In this document: in pieces, positions 9,801 through 16,633 of the stretch
Position numbering within the stretch: position 1 is the first letter of the stretch
Layout of the letters: each line of letters starts with the position of its first letter
Assembly (NCBI RefSeq): GCF_004337695.1
Contig: NZ_SJXJ01000011.1
Span: forward strand, 1 to 64,000
Reading direction: 5' to 3'
Source: Tenacibaculum sp. M341
Lineage (GTDB): Bacteria; Bacteroidota; Bacteroidia; Flavobacteriales; Flavobacteriaceae
Length of the DNA stretch: 64,000 bases
The notes under the pieces: model-generated
What the model was told of the DNA's origin: nothing
The model's database searches: none
Seen by the model: the letters and a program-made list of their open reading frames with translations, nothing else
Made by a program: the position numbers and the translations under genes

Positions 9801-11592
9801 TTACTTTCTTAAAATTTTTATATACACTCTCAAACTGATAAACAGGCAAAGAATAATGATATGTTTTCCCATCTAACGTAGTAATCTTAAATGCTCCTAT
9901 TCCATCATCTAAAAATATCTTTGTATTATGTCGATTCAAAGTACTATTACCTTCTTTAGCCTCAATAAAATTTAGTAAATGATTATCCCTGATATCTTTA
10001 TTTGTATATGTAATTATACTATTACCCTCTAATTTCTTTGAATCTATCAAGCTTTTGGAATTATCAAAAGAAGATAAATCTTTATTGTATTTATACAAAT
10101 TTAATACGTCTGTTCCTGTAATTTTATTTATTGATTGTTCTATCTCATTTGATAATAAATTTTCTTTTTGAGTTCGAAGAAAAGAATTGTGATTATTAAT
10201 AAATGTAAAGTTTTGTTTCAATGTCAATAATTCTCCTAAATCATCACCTGTTAAATTATTTTTATAATCTTCAAAAGAATAATTTAGTGATTGGACAAAA
10301 ACGTCACTATCTCTCAAATCTCCAAATTGTCTTCCTTTACCTCTTCCTGACAAAATTAAATCTACATGATTATAAGGTGTTATATTTCCTGATAATCCCT
10401 GAGCTCCAACTGAATAATTATCATAACTAGGCAACATTAAATTATTTCTTTCGTCCTCTCTAGCTTCTTCGATTAAGTCATTAAATTCTGTTACACCATC
10501 GTAAAAAGGTTGAATAATATTTATATCCATAAAATGATTTTCAAATAGAGTAGCTCCAGATTTATGACTCAAGTTATTGGCTGCTACTGGATACAAAATA
10601 CCCGATGTGTATAGATCATTATATTTGTACAATGAATATTCAATATTTGTATGATTAAATCCTATATAAAAAATAAAAGCTGGTAAAAAAAATTCATTCG
10701 TATTTGAAATTACATGATAATCTCCTGCATCAATATCTCCAGCATCTGCTGAAATCCCCATTCCATAGCCTCTTATTTTTAAATTACTTGACACCCCTTT
10801 AGAACTAAAACCAATTCCTATTCCGGATGAAATAGTGCCTCCTTTTGCCCATCCATTTTTATATTTACCATGCTTGACATTCATTGAAACACCTCCAGAG
10901 AAACCTGAATTATAACTATAATTTAACCCTAAACCTAAACTAATATTTCCTTCAGTGTTATAACCTACACCTACACCATTTGTACTTATACTTGCTTTAA
11001 AACCAGCATAACCTGCATTTACTCCAACTCCATTTGTACCAATATATCCACCTAAACTAGCCCCATTATCACCTCCTAAACCAATACTTGCAGAGACGTA
11101 GCCACCTAATGATTGATTGGAACCCCATGACAATCCAAGTCCCACAGATAAAGTTCCTTTGAATGTAGCACCTGCACTAAATTCATAAAAATCCTCATCC
11201 CAACCTTTATCATAAAAAAACTCTTTAAAATTAGTTTTACTCCAATCATCTGGATATCCATTTACAATTCTATTTATAGCTCCAGGATTTAAATTCCATC
11301 CCAAACCTACCCAACTTGCATCCTGATCCACAGCTATTCCTGAATGATAACTCAACGCTAATGGATAACCGCCTTCTGGACTAGGAATATTAATTAATGG
11401 TAATACATAACTCATATTCCCTGTCACCAAATTCACCATGTCAGTAGCATCCACTGGTTCAAAAGCAGCCGCCTCTGGAGCATTAGGACCAGAACTTTGC
11501 CCGAAAATAAAATTATTTGATATTTGTATACTTAAAAAATTACATAAAAAGAACATAGCAATTGTCCTTCTTGTTAAATGATTCTTTATCAT
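6844..11592 (-). CDS. Large secreted YD/SpvB-like partner of the RHS protein
   Basis: 1582 residues with an N-terminal signal-like segment (about 8-32). The motif LPLINIPSPEGGYPLALSYH followed by SWVGLGWNLNPG is typical of the N-terminal halves of Bacteroidota RHS systems and resembles SpvB/TcB N-termini. Residues about 145-290 are glycine-rich beta repeats (GVGVNAGY, GVGVGYN, SLGLGLNYSY). The middle is long and beta-rich, and the C-terminus has a single YDTAGRL repeat. It lacks the RHS core, which is in the next gene 6 bp downstream. I infer the two proteins form one split shell, comparable to TcB and TcC. Confidence 0.75.
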   Translation of the reverse strand: MIKNHLTRRTIAMFFLCNFLSIQISNNFIFGQSSGPNAPEAAAFEPVDATDMVNLVTGNMSYVLPLINIPSPEGGYPLALSYHSGIAVDQDASWVGLGWNLNPGAINRIVNGYPDDWSKTNFKEFFYDKGWDEDFYEFSAGATFKGTLSVGLGLSWGSNQSLGGYVSASIGLGGDNGASLGGYIGTNGVGVNAGYAGFKASISTNGVGVGYNTEGNISLGLGLNYSYNSGFSGGVSMNVKHGKYKNGWAKGGTISSGIGIGFSSKGVSSNLKIRGYGMGISADAGDIDAGDYHVISNTNEFFLPAFIFYIGFNHTNIEYSLYKYNDLYTSGILYPVAANNLSHKSGATLFENHFMDINIIQPFYDGVTEFNDLIEEAREDERNNLMLPSYDNYSVGAQGLSGNITPYNHVDLILSGRGKGRQFGDLRDSDVFVQSLNYSFEDYKNNLTGDDLGELLTLKQNFTFINNHNSFLRTQKENLLSNEIEQSINKITGTDVLNLYKYNKDLSSFDNSKSLIDSKKLEGNSIITYTNKDIRDNHLLNFIEAKEGNSTLNRHNTKIFLDDGIGAFKITTLDGKTYHYSLPVYQFESVYKNFKKVNGKGDDVATEDDNFYEIQKNTPYATHWLLTAITGPDYVDINENGSLDVDDYGYWVEFDYGKWSDGYIWRTPNGRVEENIDKKDSKKSTYSYKWGRKQLYYLDAIKTRTHTALFVKKTRLDGFGNEKKTMQSFNVNDFVNQSKGYSSKRTVEAKQTFYTINGNEVNLPCHNIPAGQGQTICVYPLLSESTIRNMYTPKTVLLGLDKILLFQNDKLQNFNKSKLSIREEKGYSISTRAYKFNDTYFFKNKSVLKEFDVNIYDNVITVEDIKDLGIEENAQEVIEFKHDYSLTDGTPNSFSGRLSLKELLYKGKRGNQLIPPYTFNYGVNNSYDKDDIDDWGYNKKGAESWSLNNIIMPTGGEINIVYENDIYKEAIYNNSTYKVGGGIRTKSILVNDGVKNIAQTNYNYYGGLTSYAPSKEQKGVPYASELPSPLVMYSKVEMLNLDGKGDFLGKTEYNFETLEEKQNENGYIFSLGECFRVKEDENIIFDNGKVISNKYTIESRLGNLGRINSISVYNKKLHLLSKVENNYKIDLENDGEIGVTQESFSSYKRVAKNVLTSNYEKFYVSSTSKIDYPSVLESVEKKSGNHSVIEYFDEYDFLTGQLLESRTYSSDGRGFKRKVVPAFKKYDMMGSKLYDVDNKNMLIQTAGEISYILKDGRWKEIGASVTTWNNNWVYLFDDNSSETSNDVWRKHKTYIWNGKLASDSTYDNFVEFDYNSSATNLNWKKTSETTKYNQFSQPLEVKDINANYISTKMGDNYTKVMAISNAAYEDIYYSSAEYTEEGSHQYLGGNVLVGTATARVLQAHTGSYSMQIDAGKKSFQVDIPRKEERNTDLKKRFKVSVWVRKVDENKTKILLNTSQKPFNVSEKVYAGNWVQLNGYINIPIEGASVAITCTSGTIYADDFRLHPISSSMISYVYNEWDEVSYIMGSNGLSTHYIYDTAGRLVETQVEVIDKVLNPETEEEKGGFKKVSRNSYNYKRNNN

Positions 11593-11689
11593 AATATATA
11601 ATTTGATCTTTTTATATTTTATTTAGTTTTAAAAGGAAATTGAGTAATCTATTTGATCGATAAACGATATTAATCACTATCAATTAACA

Positions 11690-11718
11690 GATTCCTTCGT
11701 CGTTCCTCCTCGGAATGA
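11690..11718. repeat. Dispersed intergenic element (GTCGTTCCTCCTCGGAATGAC)
   Basis: AGATTCCTTCGTCG...CCTCGGAATGACG lies between the RHS locus and the next operon. It resembles the ACAGATTxCTTCACTAC...TTCGTTCGCxATGAC elements at 14044-14090 and 14287-14330. I treat it as a member of a dispersed intergenic repeat family. Confidence 0.45.
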
Positions 11719-11726
11719 CGTTACTT

Positions 11727-12335
11727 TTAAAATTTAATTTGAGGTTCGTTTTTTATCTGTTTGGTTTGTACTTTAAACTTAACTTCGCCTGTGTAGGTAC
11801 CTAGATCTCCTACTGTAATGTTTAAATACTCTTCTTTTAAAAATTCTTCATCTCTTGGATATACAAATAACATGGTAGTAGCACGACTCATTCCATACAT
11901 TCTTGGATACACATAATCCAACAACTCTAATGTATCTTTTTGAGGTGTAAACACATGTACTTTTTTATCCATTCCAAAAGCAAGTTCATTTACCATAGCT
12001 CCAAATTCTTGGCGATTTCTGGGTGTAGTACTTAGCAATTCTTTATTTCCTCTTGACATTGATAGTGTAAAGTACAAATACTTCTTATACTTATTGCGAA
12101 GTTTTTCAACATCTTCCTTTGTATAGGTATCACTCAACTCTTGATCTACCAACATATCAGTTGGTTTGTATAGCAACGAAAAATCATAGCCATTAACACT
12201 TTTTTCGTGTAAATAGCCATGATCTTTATCTTGTAAATATGTTAACAACTCCTCTTTGGTATCAAATGAAGTTGTAGTACAACTAACTATAACAAAAGTT
12301 ATGGTTAGCAATATAACTAATTGAGAAAGTTTCAT
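11727..12335 (-). CDS. Putative lipoprotein of unknown function
   Basis: From the ATG at 12335 the protein is 202 residues and begins MKLSQLVILLTITFVIVSC, a lipoprotein signal with lipobox IVSC, so mature Cys is at residue 19. A start 6 nt upstream (MTMKLSQ) is also possible; the longer in-frame start at 12368 would spoil the signal peptide. The body has a charged N-terminal half and a beta-rich C-terminal half, and I recognise no domain. It follows the OmpH-like gene closely on the same strand, so it probably shares its transcript and acts in the envelope. Confidence 0.6.
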   Translation of the reverse strand: MKLSQLVILLTITFVIVSCTTTSFDTKEELLTYLQDKDHGYLHEKSVNGYDFSLLYKPTDMLVDQELSDTYTKEDVEKLRNKYKKYLYFTLSMSRGNKELLSTTPRNRQEFGAMVNELAFGMDKKVHVFTPQKDTLELLDYVYPRMYGMSRATTMLFVYPRDEEFLKEEYLNITVGDLGTYTGEVKFKVQTKQIKNEPQIKF

Positions 12336-12371
12336 AGTCATTCTGTTTAACAGAGCGTTGGCACGCAATGT

Positions 12372-12905
12372 TTATTTTCCTTCAAATTCAGCGTTTAATT
12401 TTTCTAAAACAATATCTGTTAAGTCAGCACTTTTATCAGCATACATGATGTTTCCACCACCGCTAGCTCCAAAAATCATTTTGTAACCTTTTTGCTTACC
12501 AAATTCAGTAACGTAATCATTGATATCATTTACTACAGTTTGTGTAGCTTTTTTATCTTCTTCCTGAATCTGTTTTTGAATAGCTTGTTGGTAGTTGTTA
12601 ATCTGCTGTTGTTTGTTCCCTAACAATTCTTGCTTTAAGTTTAATTCTTTTTTAGAATAGTTAGCACGTTCTTTTTCGTACAATTTTAATTCTTTTTGCC
12701 AATCAGTTACTAAACTGTAAACATTAGCACGTAATACTTTTGCTTTCTTTTCAAATTCAGCACGAACTACTTTGGTTCTTTTGTAACCTTCTAATAGTTT
12801 GTTTACATCTACGTACACTAACTTAGATCTTTCTTGTGTGTAAAAAAATGTGATTACAGAAAATAGCAATGCGATAATAGCAACTCCTAGAGTAATTTTT
12901 TTCAT
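12372..12905 (-). CDS. OmpH/Skp-family periplasmic chaperone
   Basis: 177 residues with an N-terminal membrane/signal segment (about 5-22), then KLVYVDVNKLLEGY, the conserved first strand of the OmpH/Skp fold. A long amphipathic coiled coil follows (about residues 45-125, rich in K, E and Q), then a C-terminal strand GYKMIFGASGGGNIMYAD. Skp-type proteins trimerise and hold unfolded outer-membrane proteins in their coiled-coil tentacles. The N-terminal segment may remain as an anchor here. A well-formed promoter lies upstream and a lipoprotein gene follows. Confidence 0.85.
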   Translation of the reverse strand: MKKITLGVAIIALLFSVITFFYTQERSKLVYVDVNKLLEGYKRTKVVRAEFEKKAKVLRANVYSLVTDWQKELKLYEKERANYSKKELNLKQELLGNKQQQINNYQQAIQKQIQEEDKKATQTVVNDINDYVTEFGKQKGYKMIFGASGGGNIMYADKSADLTDIVLEKLNAEFEGK

Positions 12906-12939
12906 AGTGGATTATATCTTACTTACATTAAATCGGGTG

Positions 12940-12971
12940 CAAATGTATTTTCTTTTTTTGAAAGATCACAA
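12940..12971 (-). promoter_or_regulatory. Promoter of the ompH-like gene
   Basis: On the minus strand TTG (12969-12971) is followed by 21 bp and TACATTTG (12940-12947). This is a full match to the Bacteroidota -33 TTG / -7 TAnnTTTG consensus. The leader to the ATG at 12905 would be about 30 nt. Confidence 0.7.
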
Positions 12972-13220
12972 TGTTTTGTTAATTATTTTATTTACAACAT
13001 TTTATTAAAAGCTTCATTCTCTTTAATATTCACTACGCTACTAGTATTCTTTTTAAAAGTTATTAAAAAAACTGTCTATGCATCTCATTTCATAAACTTA
13101 AACAAAGGGTATTCTATTTAATTAAACATATTATAACTATTGAAAATCAAAATTATAAATGATTAGCCTGTTTGAAATCTTCTTTTACAATTGAAAAATT
13201 ACTCAAACTAGCACTATTAA

Positions 13221-13262
13221 AAAAAGATGAAGATCGAAACTAGTTTCGATCTTCATCTTTTT
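13221..13262. terminator. Perfect 42-bp palindrome, likely terminator
   Basis: AAAAAGATGAAGATCGAAAC, then TA, then its exact reverse complement: 20-bp arms with no mismatch. On the minus strand it lies downstream of the HU-like gene and after another terminator. The flanking region 12972-13220 shows no gene. Confidence 0.65.
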
Positions 13263-13323
13263 GGTAATTCGTCAAGTTCTTTTTTTGAAAAAATTGACTC
13301 CTTTTTATAAATTTATTGCATAA

Positions 13324-13353
13324 AAAAACTCAAATCATACGATTTGAGTTTTT
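13324..13353 (-). terminator. Intrinsic terminator of the HU-like gene
   Basis: AAAAACTCAAATC, loop ATAC, GATTTGAGTTTTT: perfect 13-bp arms with A/T runs on both sides. It sits 24 bp past the stop codon of the HU-like gene. Confidence 0.8.
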
Positions 13354-13376
13354 CAATTGTTCATTAAAAAGTATTC

Positions 13377-13760
13377 TTAACCTCTTTTTCTGTAAGTAAG
13401 TGTTGATAATAAATTTCGCATTCCTACTGAAGGTCTAAAAATTATTCTAGCTTTTTTAATGGCTTTTGCCGTTTCCTCTTCTTCAGTATCAAAGCCCTCA
13501 GAACTTAAACTTACTTGAAAATCCCCTAACTTTCCTAGTTTTACAATTCTACCTTGCTTTAACTCTCTAATAACATTTTCTTCTAATGCATTAAGTACCG
13601 CCACACAATCGGTGCTGGTTACTGTACATTGAGATGATATTAGATCGGCTAATGTTTCTAATTCAGTAGTTCCGTTACTAATTGAACTTGCATAAAACTT
13701 TTTTGGTGCTGTTAAATCTCTTGGATTCTTTTTCGAGATTGATTTAAATGTAATACTCAT
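13377..13760 (-). CDS. HU-like DNA-binding protein
   Basis: 127 residues. Residues about 15-105 fit the HU/IHF fold as found in Bacteroidota HU-like proteins: two helices (ETLADLISSQCTVTSTDCVA...LEENVIRELKQGR), the turn VKLGKLGDFQVSLSS, an arm-like acidic/basic stretch, and RIIFRPSVGMRNLLSTL. It is longer than canonical HU (about 90 residues) because of an N-terminal KKNPRDLTAPKKFYAS extension. It probably binds DNA as a dimer in the nucleoid. It is a single gene with its own terminator. Upstream, TTG-N19-TACTATTG and a GTTGCGCAAC palindrome (about 13793-13804) may be its promoter and an operator. Confidence 0.8.
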   Translation of the reverse strand: MSITFKSISKKNPRDLTAPKKFYASSISNGTTELETLADLISSQCTVTSTDCVAVLNALEENVIRELKQGRIVKLGKLGDFQVSLSSEGFDTEEEETAKAIKKARIIFRPSVGMRNLLSTLTYRKRG

Positions 13761-13956
13761 AGCGTAAAAATTTAATTGTTAATAAAATAAAGGTTGCGCA
13801 ACTTTTTTGTGTATACAATAGTAAGTTGTTTTACTATGAAGACAAAATCAATTTTCAACCATTGCTAATTAACACTCAATCATTGTAGCTGTTATTGTAA
13901 CTATTGTATTTTGGATATAAGAATATTTGGGTTGATTGTTGATTTTTTTTTTACAA

Positions 13957-14391
13957 TCTCTCGACAGTGCTAGAGTAAACATAAAAAGGTTAGTAATAAT
14001 TTTTCTAAAAAAATCTTGATGATTTTATTTAGTTCTTAACAAATAACAGATTGCTTCACTACTCTGCGTTTCGTTCGCAATGACATTCTTTTAATGTAAA
14101 TACAAGGTCATAAAATTGTAAACTAAGACACTGTATACTGCTTACTTAAGAACCATAATATTGTCAGATCGAGCGCAGTCGAGATAGAATGAATAACTAG
14201 TTTGCTTGGAAACCTCTCGACTGCGCTCGAGTAGACATTAAGTTAGTAATTGTTTTTCTAAAAAATTTTATTCAGCACTTAATAATTAACAGATTACTTC
14301 ACTACACTGCGTTTCGTTCGCTATGACTTTCTTTTGTATAAATTAAAAATCATAAAACTGTAAAATAAAACACTGCATACTGCTAACTAAG
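13957..14391. repeat. Tandem duplicated intergenic block with REP-like arms
   Basis: Two diverged copies at a period of about 255 bp, roughly 13957-14153 and 14214-14391. Each runs from CTCGAC...GAGTA through GTTAGTAAT...TTTTCTAAAAAA, an element ACTCTGCGTTTCGTTCGC or its variant, and CATACTGCT-like ends. Between them lie the 15-bp inverted arms TCGAGCGCAGTCGAG (14169-14183) and CTCGACTGCGCTCGA (14216-14230). This explains the 640-bp gene-free gap between the HU-like gene and yaaA. Confidence 0.65.
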
Positions 14392-14398
14392 ATATACT

Positions 14399-15157
14399 CT
14401 ACCTTGTAAACACCAATTCATTTCCTTCAGACATTTCTTCAGAAAAACCATAACCATCAACATTAAAACCTTTGATCCCATCAAGAGTTTCTATATCATT
14501 TTCTATAAGATAACGTACCATTAAACCTCTTGCTTTCTTAGCAAACGTCATGATTGTTTTATACTGACCATTTTTAAAATCTTTAAAAACAGGAACAATC
14601 ATTGGTACTTTCAATACTTTTTTCGGAACGGCTTTAAAATACTCAGCACTCGCTAAATTCACAAATAACTCATCATCTTCTAGCTCTTCATTTAATGAAT
14701 TTGCCAATGTATCACCCCAAAACTTATATAAATTTTCAGTACGACCTACTTTAAGTCTCGTACCCATTTCCAATCGATAAGGCTGAATTAAATCTAACGG
14801 CTTCAACAAACCATATAACCCTGATAAAATCCTAAGTTTATCTTGTAATTCAGGTATTTTTTCTTCTGGCAATGAGTATACATCTAGTCCCCTGTAGACC
14901 TCTCCTGTAAAACTATAAACTGCTTGTTTTGCATTTTCTAAATCGAACGGTACACTCCAAGCCTGATTTCTTTCATAATTTAAATTCGCCAAATCATCAG
15001 AGATCTTCATTAACTCCGATAACTTATTTCGAGATAATGTTTTTAATTTTTTCTGTAATTTTTCTGAATGCTCTAAAAAATCAGAATTTGTAAAAGAATC
15101 TGTAGCTGCTTTATTTTCAAAATCTAACGATTTTGCTGGTGATATAATTATTTTCAT
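14399..15157 (-). CDS. yaaA: Peroxide stress protein YaaA
   Basis: 252 residues from the ATG at 15157. I chose it because MKIIISPAKSLDF is the conserved N-terminus of the UPF0246/YaaA family, whereas an upstream in-frame ATG adds eight unrelated residues. Other family landmarks are VYSFTGEVYRGLD, LRILSGLYGLLKPLDLIQPYRLEMGTRL, LVNLASAEYFKAV-like FVNLASAEYFKAV and GFNVDGYGFSEE. In E. coli YaaA limits intracellular iron and oxidative DNA damage during peroxide stress and binds DNA through a helix-hairpin-helix. It is flanked by repeat-filled gaps and is probably monocistronic. Confidence 0.93.
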   Translation of the reverse strand: MKIIISPAKSLDFENKAATDSFTNSDFLEHSEKLQKKLKTLSRNKLSELMKISDDLANLNYERNQAWSVPFDLENAKQAVYSFTGEVYRGLDVYSLPEEKIPELQDKLRILSGLYGLLKPLDLIQPYRLEMGTRLKVGRTENLYKFWGDTLANSLNEELEDDELFVNLASAEYFKAVPKKVLKVPMIVPVFKDFKNGQYKTIMTFAKKARGLMVRYLIENDIETLDGIKGFNVDGYGFSEEMSEGNELVFTR

Positions 15158-15357
15158 TGAAGTGTCATTATTTGTAAACAAAAATACAATGGTTTTGTCA
15201 ACTTAAAAAAGACTTTGGATAATCTATCCTTATTTTAATATAATTAGGAGTTATGAATGAGGTTTATGCATTAATTTTCAAGCTTTTTATAAGATTTCAA
15301 ATGTCATTGTTGTTAGAGAGAATTGTTAAAAAAACATATTTAATTCTACAAATACAT

Positions 15358-15378
15358 TTCGACTGCGCTCAATGTGAC
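15358..15378. repeat. REP-like fragment TTCGACTGCGCTCAATGTGAC
   Basis: TTCGACTGCGCTC matches the arm CTCGACTGCGCTCGA of the 14.2-kb element and is followed by AATGTGAC. The rest of the 15158-15523 gap contains only A/T-rich sequence with simple CTCAATACTCA-type repeats near 15480-15530 and no gene. Confidence 0.45.
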
Positions 15379-15523
15379 AATTCTAATCCATTTATAAAGA
15401 CTAAAAAAAGTTAAACACTTCAATTATTAACAACTTAAATACTCAGATAAAAATGAACCTTATTCTGAAAAGTACAATATACTCAGATCTCAATACTCAA
15501 TACTCAGTACTATATACTTTATA

Positions 15524-16342
15524 CTAAGCACTTAATCCAAACATCAATAATAACCATAAAACAGGCACAGCTTCTACCCAAAAAGACGCATAGTATTTTG
15601 TTTGATTTCTTGAAGCCCTTTGTAAAAGGAAGATCAATAACATAAAAATCATAATAAAAGGTAGTTTAAAAGAACTATTAGGAGCTACAAAAAACTCTAT
15701 CAACATTATAATTCCTAACAATACAAATCCTAACTTTTTTGTTCTTTCAACACCTATTAACTGTGGAATGGTCTGTAAATGTTTCTTATCAAACTTCATA
15801 TCTCTAATATCAAAAGGAAGTGTCAATACAATTACAAATAAAAATCGCTCTACAAAATACAACAGACCATTGAAACCCAATGGAATTCCCTGAGAAATCA
15901 ACGGAATTAACGTAGTTACTCCTGCCCACACAAGTGCTATTACAACTATTTTAACAGAAGCTGTATTTCTCAAATTTAGAGTCAAGCCTTTAAAAATAGG
16001 TACTGCATATAAAAAGGTTAACATTCCGAAAGGAATAAACGATATTAAAATATTTGCTGGTAAATGATACGCATAATAGACCATCAACACAAAACAAATC
16101 AATGAAAAAATCTGAATTAACCGTAAGTTTTTAGTCAAACTCAAATGATGCAATTTAGCAATACCCGCATACTTCACAAAGTTATAGCCAGTTATGGTTC
16201 CGTAGAAAATAAAATAATTCAACGACTCATTGTATGCTAAATTAAAATAAGCTTCAGTTATTCTAATAAGCGCATAAACAGCAAGTGCTACATGAATACT
16301 TGAGTTGATATAAAACTCGAAAATTGATTTAAAAAACTTCAC
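15524..16342 (-). CDS. UbiA-like integral membrane protein with one Asp-rich motif missing
   Basis: 272 residues with about eight or nine membrane segments. DIRDMKFDKKHLQTIPQLIG (D178, D181, D185) matches the second Asp-rich motif of UbiA prenyltransferases, and LYAVPIFKGLTLNLRN (about 111-126) matches the conserved YSxPxxK region. Where the first motif (NxxxDxxxD) should be, the protein has TGYNFVKYAG (51-60) with no Asp. Known family role: transfer of prenyl groups to aromatic acceptors. Loss of the first diphosphate-binding motif suggests altered or lost catalysis. It is monocistronic. It is not menA, which is present at 61525-62469. Confidence 0.65.
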   Translation of the reverse strand: MKFFKSIFEFYINSSIHVALAVYALIRITEAYFNLAYNESLNYFIFYGTITGYNFVKYAGIAKLHHLSLTKNLRLIQIFSLICFVLMVYYAYHLPANILISFIPFGMLTFLYAVPIFKGLTLNLRNTASVKIVVIALVWAGVTTLIPLISQGIPLGFNGLLYFVERFLFVIVLTLPFDIRDMKFDKKHLQTIPQLIGVERTKKLGFVLLGIIMLIEFFVAPNSSFKLPFIMIFMLLIFLLQRASRNQTKYYASFWVEAVPVLWLLLMFGLSA

Positions 16343-16601
16343 ACAGCAAAAATAAAATAATTTCAGTGATCAATTACCAATAAACAATTATCAACTTTAG
16401 TTATCTCTTCTTGAACAGAGAGCAACTGTATCTGTTTTCACAAAAAATTACCTTAAAAAACTCTTGAATTATAAATTCTTGCATTTAAAAATTGATAACT
16501 GATAAATGTTTATTGATCATTGAGCTATAAAAATTGTTCATAACCATTCTTAATAGTTAAAAACTTGTTTCAAGGAGTTTAAAAAATATTTAAGATTTCG
16601 T

Positions 16602-16609
16602 TATTTTTG
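16602..16609 (+). promoter_or_regulatory. -7-like box upstream of gcvP
   Basis: TATTTTTG fits TAnnTTTG 24 bp before the gcvP ATG. The nearest upstream TTG (16565-16567) is 34 bp away, too far for a usual -33 element, so only the -7 box is supported. Confidence 0.35.
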
Positions 16610-16633
16610 CAGCCAAAATAACAACACAACTTA

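Noticed and set aside
15524-16342. Calling the UbiA-like protein MenA or UbiA
   Set aside because: It lacks the first Asp-rich motif, and a full MenA is encoded at 61525-62469.
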